Source of the DNA: an uncultured SAR116 cluster alpha proteobacterium
Lineage (GTDB): Bacteria > Pseudomonadota > Alphaproteobacteria > Puniceispirillales > Puniceispirillaceae
NCBI GenBank assembly: GCA_902518965.1
Contig: CABYIQ010000015.1
Span: forward strand, 1-40,112
Direction of reading: 5' to 3'
Length of the DNA stretch: 40,112 nt
Shown: positions 25,580-33,688 of the stretch, piece by piece
Position numbering within the stretch: position 1 is the stretch's first letter
How the letters are laid out: every line of letters begins with the position of its first letter
The notes under the pieces: generated by a model
The model's input: the letters and a program-made list of their open reading frames with translations, nothing else
What the model was told of the DNA's origin: nothing
Databases searched by the model: none
Made by a program: the position numbers and the translations under genes

Positions 25580-26598
25580 CCAGCCCTACTGCTGTCAACA
25601 TTTTTGATGGCCATAACGACCTGGCCTATCAGCTGTGGCAGCGCGGCGATCGCAAGGGCACAGCCTTTCTTAATGAAAGTGAGTCGGCCTTAAGTATAAC
25701 AGCACAGAAAGCAGCTGACGGCGGTCTGCAGGCAGGGCTGTTTGCTCTTTTTGTCCCGCAGCCACGCAGAGACCTGGACACTTCATCTGCACCGCAACAG
25801 GCTTACGCCTTTGAAAATGCCTGCCAGATGGCAGCTATACTGAACCAGCTGTCAGATGATCATCCAGACCGCTTTCAGGTCTGCAGATCAGCTGCTGAAA
25901 TTGACGCGGCGACAGATGCTGGAGCATTGGCGGCTGTGCTACATCTTGAAGGCGCAGAGCCTGTCAGCCCTGCTCTTACCGAACTAGATAGCTTCTATGC
26001 TATGGGGGTCAGATCCATCGGCCCGCTCTGGTCGCGGCCTAATGCTTTTGGCACTGGTGTGCCCTTCAGCTTTCCGGGCAGCCCCGATCAGGGCGCAGGC
26101 CTAACAGATGCAGGCAAAGCCCTAGTTGCAGCTTGTGATCAAATGAACATGCTTCTTGATGTCTCACATCTGAATGAAGCCGGTTTCTGGGATATTGCCC
26201 GTCTCTCACAACAACCGCTACTTGCCAGCCATTCAAATGCACATGCCTTATGTCCTTCGCCGCGCAATCTGACAGATCGGCAGCTTGACGCTGTGGCAGA
26301 AAGCGGCGGGCTGGTCGGGGTCTGTTTTGCCACAGCCTATCTGCGCAGTGATGGTCGCAAAGACCCAGCAACAGATATCGAACTTGTAATCCGCCAACTG
26401 TCCTATCTGGTCAACAGGATGGGTGAGGATCATGTGGGGCTGGGCTCTGATTTTGACGGCGCGGTCTTGCCAGATGCTCTTGCTGACTGCAGCCAATTGC
26501 CAGTTCTTATAAATGCTCTACTAACCTATGGCTTTGGGGACCAACTGGTCCGCAAGCTGTGCTGGGATAATTGGTATCATCAGGTAGAGCGACTTTAG
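25576..26598 (+). CDS. M19 membrane-dipeptidase-type dipeptidase
   Basis: 340 residues. Zinc ligands are visible: His13 and Asp15 (DGHNDLAY), Glu125 (LHLEGAEPV), His198 (LLDVSHLN) and His219 (ASHSNAHAL), plus the GLGSDFDGA block. M19 enzymes split dipeptides and often accept a D-residue in the second position. No signal peptide, so cytoplasmic. Translationally coupled to GH84, it probably finishes peptide recycling, for example on L-Ala-D-Glu; the substrate is inference. Confidence 0.88.
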   Translation: MTSPTAVNIFDGHNDLAYQLWQRGDRKGTAFLNESESALSITAQKAADGGLQAGLFALFVPQPRRDLDTSSAPQQAYAFENACQMAAILNQLSDDHPDRFQVCRSAAEIDAATDAGALAAVLHLEGAEPVSPALTELDSFYAMGVRSIGPLWSRPNAFGTGVPFSFPGSPDQGAGLTDAGKALVAACDQMNMLLDVSHLNEAGFWDIARLSQQPLLASHSNAHALCPSPRNLTDRQLDAVAESGGLVGVCFATAYLRSDGRKDPATDIELVIRQLSYLVNRMGEDHVGLGSDFDGAVLPDALADCSQLPVLINALLTYGFGDQLVRKLCWDNWYHQVERL

Positions 26599-26624
26599 GT
26601 GTTTCGGGTTAAGCCAATTAGATT

Positions 26625-27395
26625 TCAGCTGATCATCTGGGGCAGTGTTTTGATCTGAAACCCCGCTGCCTGCAACCCTTTCTTGATATGTCGAGCTGTA
26701 ACCAGAGCTGCTGGCCCGTCACCATGCACACAGACAGACTGTGCAGCCACCTTCAGCTTGCACCCGTCCACAGCCTGAATCTCACCATCACCGAACATAC
26801 GCAGGCAATTTCTCAGACTATCTTCGGGATCATGGATCATGGCATCTGGACGGCTGCGGGGAACCAGCTGACCATCTGGCATATAGGCCCGGTCGGCAAA
26901 GACCTCAGCAGCGACAGGCAATCCTGCCTTTTCAGATTCAGCCAACAATTCACTCAAAACCGGGGCCAGCATAATGATATCTGGGGCTACAGCCTTGACA
27001 GCACGTACAATCGCAGCAGAGAGACTGGCATCCGCACAAGCCATATTATTGATCGCCCCATGCGGTTTGATATGTGTAACACGGACCTGTTCAGCAGCCG
27101 CGACGCCAAGACTGGCACCCAATTGATAAGCGATCAGACGTTCAATTTCGGCATCAGACAGACTCATCTGTCTGCGGCCAAAACCATGCAGATCATAAAA
27201 ACTAGGATGTGCACCAATAGATACTCCGTAACTGTCAGCCGATTTCATAACAGACCCCATGATCTGATAATCACCAGCATGAAAGCCACAGGCAATATTG
27301 GCAGAGCTGATGATTTGCAATAGCCCATCATCATCACCCATCCGCCATGGCCCATACCCTTCAGCCATGTCTGCATTCAGATTGAAATCCGTCAT
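26625..27395 (-). CDS. pxpA: 5-oxoprolinase subunit A (LamB/YcsF family)
   Basis: 256 residues. The start is the family signature: FNLNADMAEGYGPWRMGDD, then SANIACGFHAGDYQIM, GAHPSFYD and HIKPHGAINN. Together with PxpB and PxpC it uses ATP to open 5-oxoproline (pyroglutamate) to glutamate in the cytoplasm. It is encoded on the strand opposite to pxpBC with a 146-base divergent gap, which probably holds both promoters. Ribosome site GAAGG before the ATG. Confidence 0.92.
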   Translation of the reverse strand: MTDFNLNADMAEGYGPWRMGDDDGLLQIISSANIACGFHAGDYQIMGSVMKSADSYGVSIGAHPSFYDLHGFGRRQMSLSDAEIERLIAYQLGASLGVAAAEQVRVTHIKPHGAINNMACADASLSAAIVRAVKAVAPDIIMLAPVLSELLAESEKAGLPVAAEVFADRAYMPDGQLVPRSRPDAMIHDPEDSLRNCLRMFGDGEIQAVDGCKLKVAAQSVCVHGDGPAALVTARHIKKGLQAAGFQIKTLPQMIS

Positions 27396-27541
27396 CTCGC
27401 CTTCACCCCTATGTTTGGCGTTTTGCGTGCGATAAGCACTTGTCGCCTTTTGTTTGCTCTTTATTATGAAAACGGAAAGCAGGCCTGTGCGTCAAGTATC
27501 TGCTGGCTTTTCACTTTTTAGGTTCTGTCTGGAGGCAGAGA

Positions 27542-28327
27542 ATGCGTCAACCGGTTTGGTTTGCCTGTGGGGATACAGGTCTGCTGCTTGATTTTTCGGG
27601 ATATGGTCCCGGACTTGGCCAAGTGGCGATTCCCGCAACAGACAGAGCCAATCTAACCCGTAAAGCCCGGCAACTAGGCCAAATGATGCGCGAAAAAGCC
27701 GACAGCGGGGCATTTCGCGGTCTCACCGATATTGTGCCTGGGCTATGCAGTGTTCTGTTTCATTATAACCCTGTTATAATTACTTCCGCTGAGCTGAAAC
27801 AGATAGTGTCCTTACATCTTGAGCAGCTGTATTTATCCCGGCAGACTCCTGCACGTTTATGGCGACTGCCGGTTTGCTATGACGAGAAATTTGCCCCAGA
27901 CCTCAAGGATGTGGTCAGCAAAGTGAACCTGACCTCGGATGAGGTGATCGCCCTTCATACTAGCAAAATTCTGGAAGTGGCGATAATGGGATTTCTACCT
28001 GGTCTCGGCTATCTGACAGGTGTGGATGACGCCTTACATCTGCCACGGCGGAGTGTGCCAAGGACCTTTGTGCCACAGGGTTCTGTTGGTCTGGCCATGG
28101 ATCAGACAGTCATTTATCCACTTAATTCACCAGGAGGATGGAACCTTATCGGGCGAATGCCAATACCCCTATTTGATCAAAAGCGTGAAAACCCTATTCT
28201 CTTTTCCGCTGGCGACCAAGTAAGTTTTTATGCTGTCAATGCAGATAAATATGAAGAATTGGCAGCCTCATGCGTCGATGGAAATTTACCTATATGCCCT
28301 GAACAAGCAGATGGGGCAGCATTATGA
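27542..28327 (+). CDS. pxpB: 5-oxoprolinase subunit B (KipI family)
   Basis: 261 residues. It has the family blocks RGLTDIVPGLCSVLFHYNP, RLWRLPVCYDEKFAPDL, and GFLPGLGYLTGVDDALHLPR with FVPQGSVGLAMDQTVIYPL and SPGGWNLIGRMP. It works with PxpC and PxpA on 5-oxoproline. The family was first known as KipI, an inhibitor of the sporulation kinase in Bacillus. GGAGG precedes the ATG. Its stop overlaps the pxpC start by four bases (ATGA). Confidence 0.92.
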   Translation: MRQPVWFACGDTGLLLDFSGYGPGLGQVAIPATDRANLTRKARQLGQMMREKADSGAFRGLTDIVPGLCSVLFHYNPVIITSAELKQIVSLHLEQLYLSRQTPARLWRLPVCYDEKFAPDLKDVVSKVNLTSDEVIALHTSKILEVAIMGFLPGLGYLTGVDDALHLPRRSVPRTFVPQGSVGLAMDQTVIYPLNSPGGWNLIGRMPIPLFDQKRENPILFSAGDQVSFYAVNADKYEELAASCVDGNLPICPEQADGAAL

Positions 28328-29286
28328 CGATGCTCACTATTCTGACAGCTGGACCCTATACCAGCATACAAGATAAGGGGCGGACAGGCTATCAAGCCCT
28401 AGGCGTACCAGAAGGAGGTGCAGTTGATCCTGATGCCCGCATCACCGCAAACTGGCTGGTCAGCCAGCCGCCGGAAACTGCTGGCTTTGAAATCTTTATG
28501 GGCGGCTTTTCCTTTGAGACAGACACGGCCCTTGCGATTGCCCTTAGCGGCAGTTTGTCTGATCAACTGACCATTACACCAGCATTTGGCAATGCCCGCA
28601 CAGAACCCGCTGGACAGACCATCTGGCTGCAACCAGGCGACCAGGTTCTTGTGTCTCCGCTTCGAGGCAGCAATTTGGCGTTCCTTTCTTTGTCGGCCAA
28701 CTTTGATCTTCCACCTGTTTTTGGCTCTGTCGGCACGTCGCCAAATGCCCGCATCGGCGGACTTGACGGCGGCATGTTGCGCGCCGGAGACAGGCTGCCG
28801 CTGCGGGCTATAACCCCAGCCCCGAAGCAGCGCCAACTGCAGGCTGAATGTGCCAGATTATTTGAACCACGGACCATCTTCCGCCTTGTTCTCGGCCCTC
28901 AAGACTTCTGTTTCGAGTCAGATCAGATAGAAAAACTGACCAGATCTGATTGGAAGCTGACCACCCGCATGGACAGGATGGGCCTGCGCCTGTCTGGCCC
29001 TAGTCTTACCCATAAAATCAATGCTGACATTCTATCAGATGGTATTGTGAAAGGTGCCGTTCAGATACCTGGTGACGGTCAACCTATAATCTTAATGGCC
29101 GACCATCAGACTACGGGCGGTTATACAAAAATTGCCAGCGTGATCTCTACCGACCTGCCTGCACTGACCCGGCTTGCCGCACATCGGAGCATCCGCTTCA
29201 CAATTGTTAGCCAGGCAGAAGCAGAACAGCTTGCTCGTCAAAAGGCAGCCTTGCTCAGCAAAGTTTTGCCAATGGAGTATTATTGA
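28324..29286 (+). CDS. pxpC: 5-oxoprolinase subunit C (KipA/biotin-dependent carboxylase-like)
   Basis: 320 residues. The N-terminus has GPYTSIQDKGRTGYQALGVPEGG and DARITANWLVSQP; the centre has an SVGTSPNARIGGLDGG block; the end has SDGIVKGAVQIPGDGQPIIL and DHQTTGGYTKIASVI. All are standard for the PxpC/KipA family. It is the partner of PxpB in the ATP-dependent conversion of pyroglutamate to glutamate. Coupled to pxpB. Confidence 0.92.
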   Translation: MTMLTILTAGPYTSIQDKGRTGYQALGVPEGGAVDPDARITANWLVSQPPETAGFEIFMGGFSFETDTALAIALSGSLSDQLTITPAFGNARTEPAGQTIWLQPGDQVLVSPLRGSNLAFLSLSANFDLPPVFGSVGTSPNARIGGLDGGMLRAGDRLPLRAITPAPKQRQLQAECARLFEPRTIFRLVLGPQDFCFESDQIEKLTRSDWKLTTRMDRMGLRLSGPSLTHKINADILSDGIVKGAVQIPGDGQPIILMADHQTTGGYTKIASVISTDLPALTRLAAHRSIRFTIVSQAEAEQLARQKAALLSKVLPMEYY

Positions 29287-29423
29287 AGGCACTGTAAACT
29301 AGACAAAAACGGCAAATCACTTAATCATGACAACAGTCCAAGATAGTTTTTGCACGTAACAGCATTCAGGATATCAGATGAACACGGAAAAAGCTGCTGA
29401 TTTGATTAAACAGGAGGCTTAGC

Positions 29424-30317
29424 ATGCCCAATTTGCAGGGCTTTTCAGCCGAACGTTTTATCACTACAGGAACAGAAATTGCTTACCGGATAGGCGGCAG
29501 TGGTCCGGCCCTGCTGTTGTTGCATGGCTATCCGCAGACTCAGTTTATGTGGCATCTGGTCGCTGACCGGCTGGCTGACTTATTTACTTTGGTCATGCCT
29601 GACCTGCGCGGTTATGGTGATAGTGGGAAGCCAAAAACAGATGCAAATCATAGCCCCTATTCGAAGCGGGAAATGGCAGCAGATATGGCTGAACTGATGA
29701 AAGGGCTGGGTCACCAGTCATTTTCAGTCATGGGCCATGACAGAGGAGGGCGGGTCGCACACAGGTTAGCCCGTGATTATCCCGAGAGAGTAAACCGGCT
29801 GGCGGTGTTGGATATCGCGCCTACAGCAAATATGTACAGCGCCACTGATATGGCATTTGCAAAGGCCTACTATCATTGGTTTTTTCTTATCCAGCCTTAT
29901 CCGCTTCCTGAAACCCTTATTGGGAAAGATCCAGAATTTTTTCTGCGCCGAAAAATGGGTAGCTGGGGGAAGTCAGGTAATGTTCATTCAGACAAGGCAA
30001 TGGCAGATTATTTACGCTGCTTTTCTGACCCAGCGACCATTCATGCCTCTTGTGAGGACTACCGCGCGGCAGCGAGTATCGATTTGGTTCATGACGCGGA
30101 AAATCAAGGCGAAAGGCTGGATATTCCGTTATTTGCGATCAGTGGAGCTGACGGCTTTGTGGCATCCAATTATGATTTGAGATTAGAGTGGGAAAGTAGC
30201 TTCAATAACGTACAAACAGCAACCGTGCCCGGAGGTCATTTTCTACCTGAAGAAAGCCCAGATGAGCTGCTATCCCTGGTCATTCCTTTTTTCAAAGCAT
30301 CTGCCCAGCTCTCCTGA
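29424..30317 (+). CDS. Haloacetate (fluoroacetate) dehalogenase-type alpha/beta hydrolase
   Basis: 297 residues. The oxyanion motif HGYPQT is followed by the nucleophile block GHDRGGR: Asp106 nucleophile, Arg107 and Arg110 to bind the carboxylate. His151 and Trp152 (AYYHWFF) and Tyr213 (DYRAA) match the halide pocket of fluoroacetate dehalogenases, and the catalytic His272 sits in GGHFLPEE. All these residues agree with the characterised enzymes of EC 3.8.1.3, so 2-haloacid hydrolysis is plausible; an epoxide hydrolase is the main alternative. A strong CAGGAGG lies before the ATG. It stands alone between pxpC and the transpeptidase gene. Confidence 0.78.
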   Translation: MPNLQGFSAERFITTGTEIAYRIGGSGPALLLLHGYPQTQFMWHLVADRLADLFTLVMPDLRGYGDSGKPKTDANHSPYSKREMAADMAELMKGLGHQSFSVMGHDRGGRVAHRLARDYPERVNRLAVLDIAPTANMYSATDMAFAKAYYHWFFLIQPYPLPETLIGKDPEFFLRRKMGSWGKSGNVHSDKAMADYLRCFSDPATIHASCEDYRAAASIDLVHDAENQGERLDIPLFAISGADGFVASNYDLRLEWESSFNNVQTATVPGGHFLPEESPDELLSLVIPFFKASAQLS

Positions 30318-30421
30318 ACAGACTTGAAAGCAGAACTGAACAGGGCTATTTGTGGTAGGGTTTTTGTATTCATCTAACCCTATTTTGTCCCGCCCCACTT
30401 TGCTTTAAGGATTAGGCCCTC

Positions 30422-32017
30422 ATGAGAAATCTGCAGCTTCCTGGCCGCTCACCTGTATTGGCCCCAAATGGCATGGTCAGCACATCTCAACCCCTGTCAA
30501 CAGCAGCTGGCCTTCATGTACTGCGAGAGGGAGGCAACGCTCTGGATGCCGCACTGGCTGCAGTTGCCGTGCAATGCGTGGTCGAGCCCGCATCCACAGG
30601 CATTGGCGGTGACTGTTTCTGTTTATATGCACCAGCAGCAGCTGACGAGGTCATCGCGATTAATGGTTCGGGACGAGCGCCACTGGAAATCAGTGCAGAC
30701 TGGCTTTTGGAACAAGGTGTGGACAAAATTCCGCAGCAATCCGCTCATGCTGTAACTGTGCCAACAGCTGTTGATGCGTGGATCCAGCTGAACCGTGACT
30801 ATGGAAATATGCCACTTGACCAGTTGCTTGAACCTGCGATTGGCTATGCCAAGGATGGGTTTCCGGTTGGCCAGCGCTCAGCCTTTGATTTCGCAGGCTG
30901 TCTTGAGTTGCTGCAGGGTGATAAAGATGCTGCCGATGTGTTTTTAAAATCTGGTCAAACCTATCAGATGGGTGAATTATTGCGCCAACCAAACCTAGCC
31001 AAAACCCTGGCCGCGATTGCTGAGCAGGGACGAGATGGCTTTTATAAGGGCTGGGTTGCCCAAGATATGCTGGCAAAACTGAACGCACTTGGCGGCCGCC
31101 ACAGTCAGGCTGATCTGGACGCTGCCGTTGCTACCTATGTTCAGCCCATCAAAAGCCAGTTCAGAGGCTATGATGTTTGGGAATGCCCACCAAATGGTCA
31201 GGGCGTGATTGCTCTGTTGCTGCTGAATATCATGTCAGGCATAGAAAAGTTTGGTGATGACCCTATTAATGTGGCACGAATGCACCACGAAATAGAAGCT
31301 GGCCGCCTAGCCTATCGTGACCGCTCCTTGTATTTGGCTGATCCGGCATTCAGCAATGTGCCCGTAGAAGGCCTACTCAGTCCCGTATATGCAGACCAGG
31401 TGCGCGGACTGATTAACCCGGATAAAGCCCAGTTCGGTTTGCCGTCATCCCCTTTGCCACCTCACAAAAGTACGGTTTATGTAAGTGTTGTGGATAAAGA
31501 CAGGAATGCCTGCAGCTTTATCAACACGGTCTTTCACACCTTTGGTGCAGGGCTGGTTGCTCCGCGGTCAGGGGTCCTGTTCCAATGCCGTGGCCAGGGT
31601 TTTGTTGTTCAACCTGGCCATCCGAATTGTATTGAACCCGGGAAGCGGCCTTTGCATACTATCATTCCGGGCATGCTGAAAAAGGACGGCAAAACAATCA
31701 TGCCGTTCGGGGTTATGGGTGGCGAGTATCAGGCATTTGGCCATATGCAACTGTTAACACGCATGCTGGATTACGGACTTGATATCCAACAAGCTCAAGA
31801 TTATCCACGCTTCTTCCCTGACCCGTTTTCTGATGTAGTTGATATTGAAGAGGCTGTCCCGGAACAGATTTGCTCAGCATTGCGCGCAAAAGGGCATAAT
31901 ATTCGACGAGCTCGTTTGCCAGTTGGCGGCTCACAGGCGATATGGATCGATGAACAGACAGGCATGCTTATAGCCGGGTCTGACCCCCGCAAAGACGGCA
32001 TGGCTGCGGGCTATTAA
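30422..32017 (+). CDS. ggt: Gamma-glutamyltransferase (YwrD-like)
   Basis: 531 residues. The large subunit starts with SAAGLHVLREGGNALDAALA and GGDCFCLY. The small subunit would start at Thr351 in STVYVSVVDKDRNACSF, the autocleavage and nucleophile site; later blocks GVMGGEYQAFGH and GSDPRKDGMAAGY fit the family. The sequence is nearer to the YwrD type (VYVSVVD) than to E. coli Ggt (TTHYSVVD). There is no evident signal peptide, so it may be cytoplasmic. It cleaves or transfers gamma-glutamyl groups, for example from glutathione; with PxpABC nearby this fits gamma-glutamyl and pyroglutamate salvage. Confidence 0.88.
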   Translation: MRNLQLPGRSPVLAPNGMVSTSQPLSTAAGLHVLREGGNALDAALAAVAVQCVVEPASTGIGGDCFCLYAPAAADEVIAINGSGRAPLEISADWLLEQGVDKIPQQSAHAVTVPTAVDAWIQLNRDYGNMPLDQLLEPAIGYAKDGFPVGQRSAFDFAGCLELLQGDKDAADVFLKSGQTYQMGELLRQPNLAKTLAAIAEQGRDGFYKGWVAQDMLAKLNALGGRHSQADLDAAVATYVQPIKSQFRGYDVWECPPNGQGVIALLLLNIMSGIEKFGDDPINVARMHHEIEAGRLAYRDRSLYLADPAFSNVPVEGLLSPVYADQVRGLINPDKAQFGLPSSPLPPHKSTVYVSVVDKDRNACSFINTVFHTFGAGLVAPRSGVLFQCRGQGFVVQPGHPNCIEPGKRPLHTIIPGMLKKDGKTIMPFGVMGGEYQAFGHMQLLTRMLDYGLDIQQAQDYPRFFPDPFSDVVDIEEAVPEQICSALRAKGHNIRRARLPVGGSQAIWIDEQTGMLIAGSDPRKDGMAAGY

Positions 32018-32358
32018 GCTTCGTCAATCTTCAGAGTAACACCGCAGACTCACACAACCAGGCCGGAGAAAGTTGCCAAATCTGCACCTATCGGAGCATG
32101 GGACCATTGATAATGAGCGCAGAACAGGTTTTTTTCCAGCATGGCCAAGGTTAACCAACTTTAAAATGGCACCCGCCCCCCAAAAAACATGTCCAAACGC
32201 TTAACTCACCCCAGCGTTCTTGCAGAGGTCCGCTCAGTTTTTAATAACCGTTTATCTGCCCACATCATGGCTGGTAGGGCCAATATGAATTTATGCTGAC
32301 AGCTTTGCTGCCTGCAGGCATAGTAAAGTTGTGTTGACCATAAGGAACAAAGAAAATC
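32018..32358 (+). other. Intergenic gap with a 12-base palindrome
   Basis: No gene is supported in these 341 bases. A perfect palindrome TGCCTGCAGGCA lies at 32309-32320, about 40 bases before the DUF1330 gene, flanked by the imperfect arms CTTTGC and AGTAAAG. It could be an operator for the five-gene operon to the right, or chance. No clear terminator was seen after the transpeptidase gene. Confidence 0.3.
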
Positions 32359-32658
32359 ATGTCTGAAAAACCAGCCTATATCCTTGTTGATGTTGATATT
32401 CATAATCCGGAAATTTACGAGAGTTATAAACAACAGGTTGTGCCTATTGTGAAAGCCTTTGGCGGTGAATATATCGCAAGAGGCGGTGCGCTTGATGTGG
32501 TTCAAGATGAATTATGGTCACCGACCCGCATCGTTCTTCTGAAATTTCCATCCATGACCACGGCCAAAGCCTTTATGGACAGTCCTGAATATGCACCTGT
32601 CAAACAGATGCGGATGGACAATTCTACAGGCACACTTGTAATTGTTGAAGGCTGTTAA
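32359..32658 (+). CDS. DUF1330 (dimeric alpha/beta barrel) protein
   Basis: 99 residues with the DUF1330 pattern: AYILVDVDIHNPEIYESYKQ, then GGEYIARGG and TRIVLLKFPSMTTAKAFMDS with a final strand VIVEGC. The fold is a ferredoxin-like dimer, and the function is unknown; related small proteins are often found next to oxidative catabolic enzymes. First gene of the operon: the next gene starts 13 bases after its stop. Confidence 0.85.
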   Translation: MSEKPAYILVDVDIHNPEIYESYKQQVVPIVKAFGGEYIARGGALDVVQDELWSPTRIVLLKFPSMTTAKAFMDSPEYAPVKQMRMDNSTGTLVIVEGC

Positions 32659-32670
32659 GCAGCGTAATTT

Positions 32671-33663
32671 ATGTCTCTTCCCTCATTATTTGAAAACAGA
32701 TTATCCCTTCCTTTGATTGCTGCACCAATGTTTCTAGCCTCTGGCCCTGAATTGGTTATTGCCTGCTGCAAAGCCGGCATTATAGGCACATTTCCAGCAA
32801 AAAATCAGCGCACGGCGGTCGGGCTGGAAACCTGGCTGGAACAGATTACCACATCCCTCAATGAGCATGAGCAAACAACTGGCCAAAAGCCGGCTCCATT
32901 TGGCGTTAATCTCATCGTGCATAAGTCAAATGATGTGCTTACAGAGGAACTGGCTTTATGTAAAAAATATCAGGTCCCGTTGATTATCACATCCTTAGGG
33001 GCAGTCAGCGATCTGGTGACACAAATCCATGACTATGGCGGTCTGGTGTTTCATGACATTGTCAACCTGCGGCATGCAGAAAAAGCCGCTGCTGCTGATG
33101 TTGACGGGCTTATCGCTGTCTGCGCAGGAGCAGGCGGACATACAGGCCAAGCCAGCCCGTTTGGTCTGATTAATGAGATTAAAGCCAGCTTCACAGGCAC
33201 AGTTCTTTTATCTGGTGCGCTCAGCACCGGGGCTGATATTGCTGCAGCTCAGATGATTGGGGCTGACCTCGCTTATATGGGCACGCGTTTCATTTCCACA
33301 CAGGAATGTTTATCACCAGATGCCTATAAGCAGATGCTGACCACTGCTGCTGTTGGTGACATTGTGCTAACAGATGCTGTGACAGGGGTGAACGCGAATT
33401 TTATCAAGCAAAGTTTGGTTCAGTCAGGATACGACCCCGATAATCTGGACAGTCATGGAGAGGTAGATATCAACAAAGAGCTGGCAGAGGCCCTTGACCC
33501 ACGCCAGAACAGTGCAAAGCCCTGGCGCGATTTATGGTCAGCCGGGCATGGTGTGGGGTCAATAAAAGATATACCAACTGTTGCCAGCCTTGTGGCCAGA
33601 CTGAAGCAAGATTATGCCTCTGCCATAGCCGCACAAAACGAGCTGGCCCAGCCATATCTGTAA
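32671..33663 (+). CDS. Nitronate monooxygenase
   Basis: 330 residues, FMN-binding TIM-barrel enzyme of the 2-nitropropane dioxygenase family. Blocks seen: LIAAPMFLASGPELVIACCK, FGVNLIVHKSND, LIAVCAGAGGHTGQ with the catalytic-type His157, and a later GADLAYMGTRFIST for phosphate binding. It oxidises alkyl nitronates such as propionate-3-nitronate; some relatives are enoyl-reductase-like. It lies 13 bases after DUF1330 and 25 before the acyl-CoA synthetase. Confidence 0.85.
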   Translation: MSLPSLFENRLSLPLIAAPMFLASGPELVIACCKAGIIGTFPAKNQRTAVGLETWLEQITTSLNEHEQTTGQKPAPFGVNLIVHKSNDVLTEELALCKKYQVPLIITSLGAVSDLVTQIHDYGGLVFHDIVNLRHAEKAAAADVDGLIAVCAGAGGHTGQASPFGLINEIKASFTGTVLLSGALSTGADIAAAQMIGADLAYMGTRFISTQECLSPDAYKQMLTTAAVGDIVLTDAVTGVNANFIKQSLVQSGYDPDNLDSHGEVDINKELAEALDPRQNSAKPWRDLWSAGHGVGSIKDIPTVASLVARLKQDYASAIAAQNELAQPYL

Positions 33664-33688
33664 GCTGGGAAAAGGATAAAGCAGACGC

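Noticed and set aside
26688-27323. 211-codon rightward frame opposite pxpA
   Set aside because: Antisense shadow of pxpA; the pxpA frame has clear family motifs and this frame has none.
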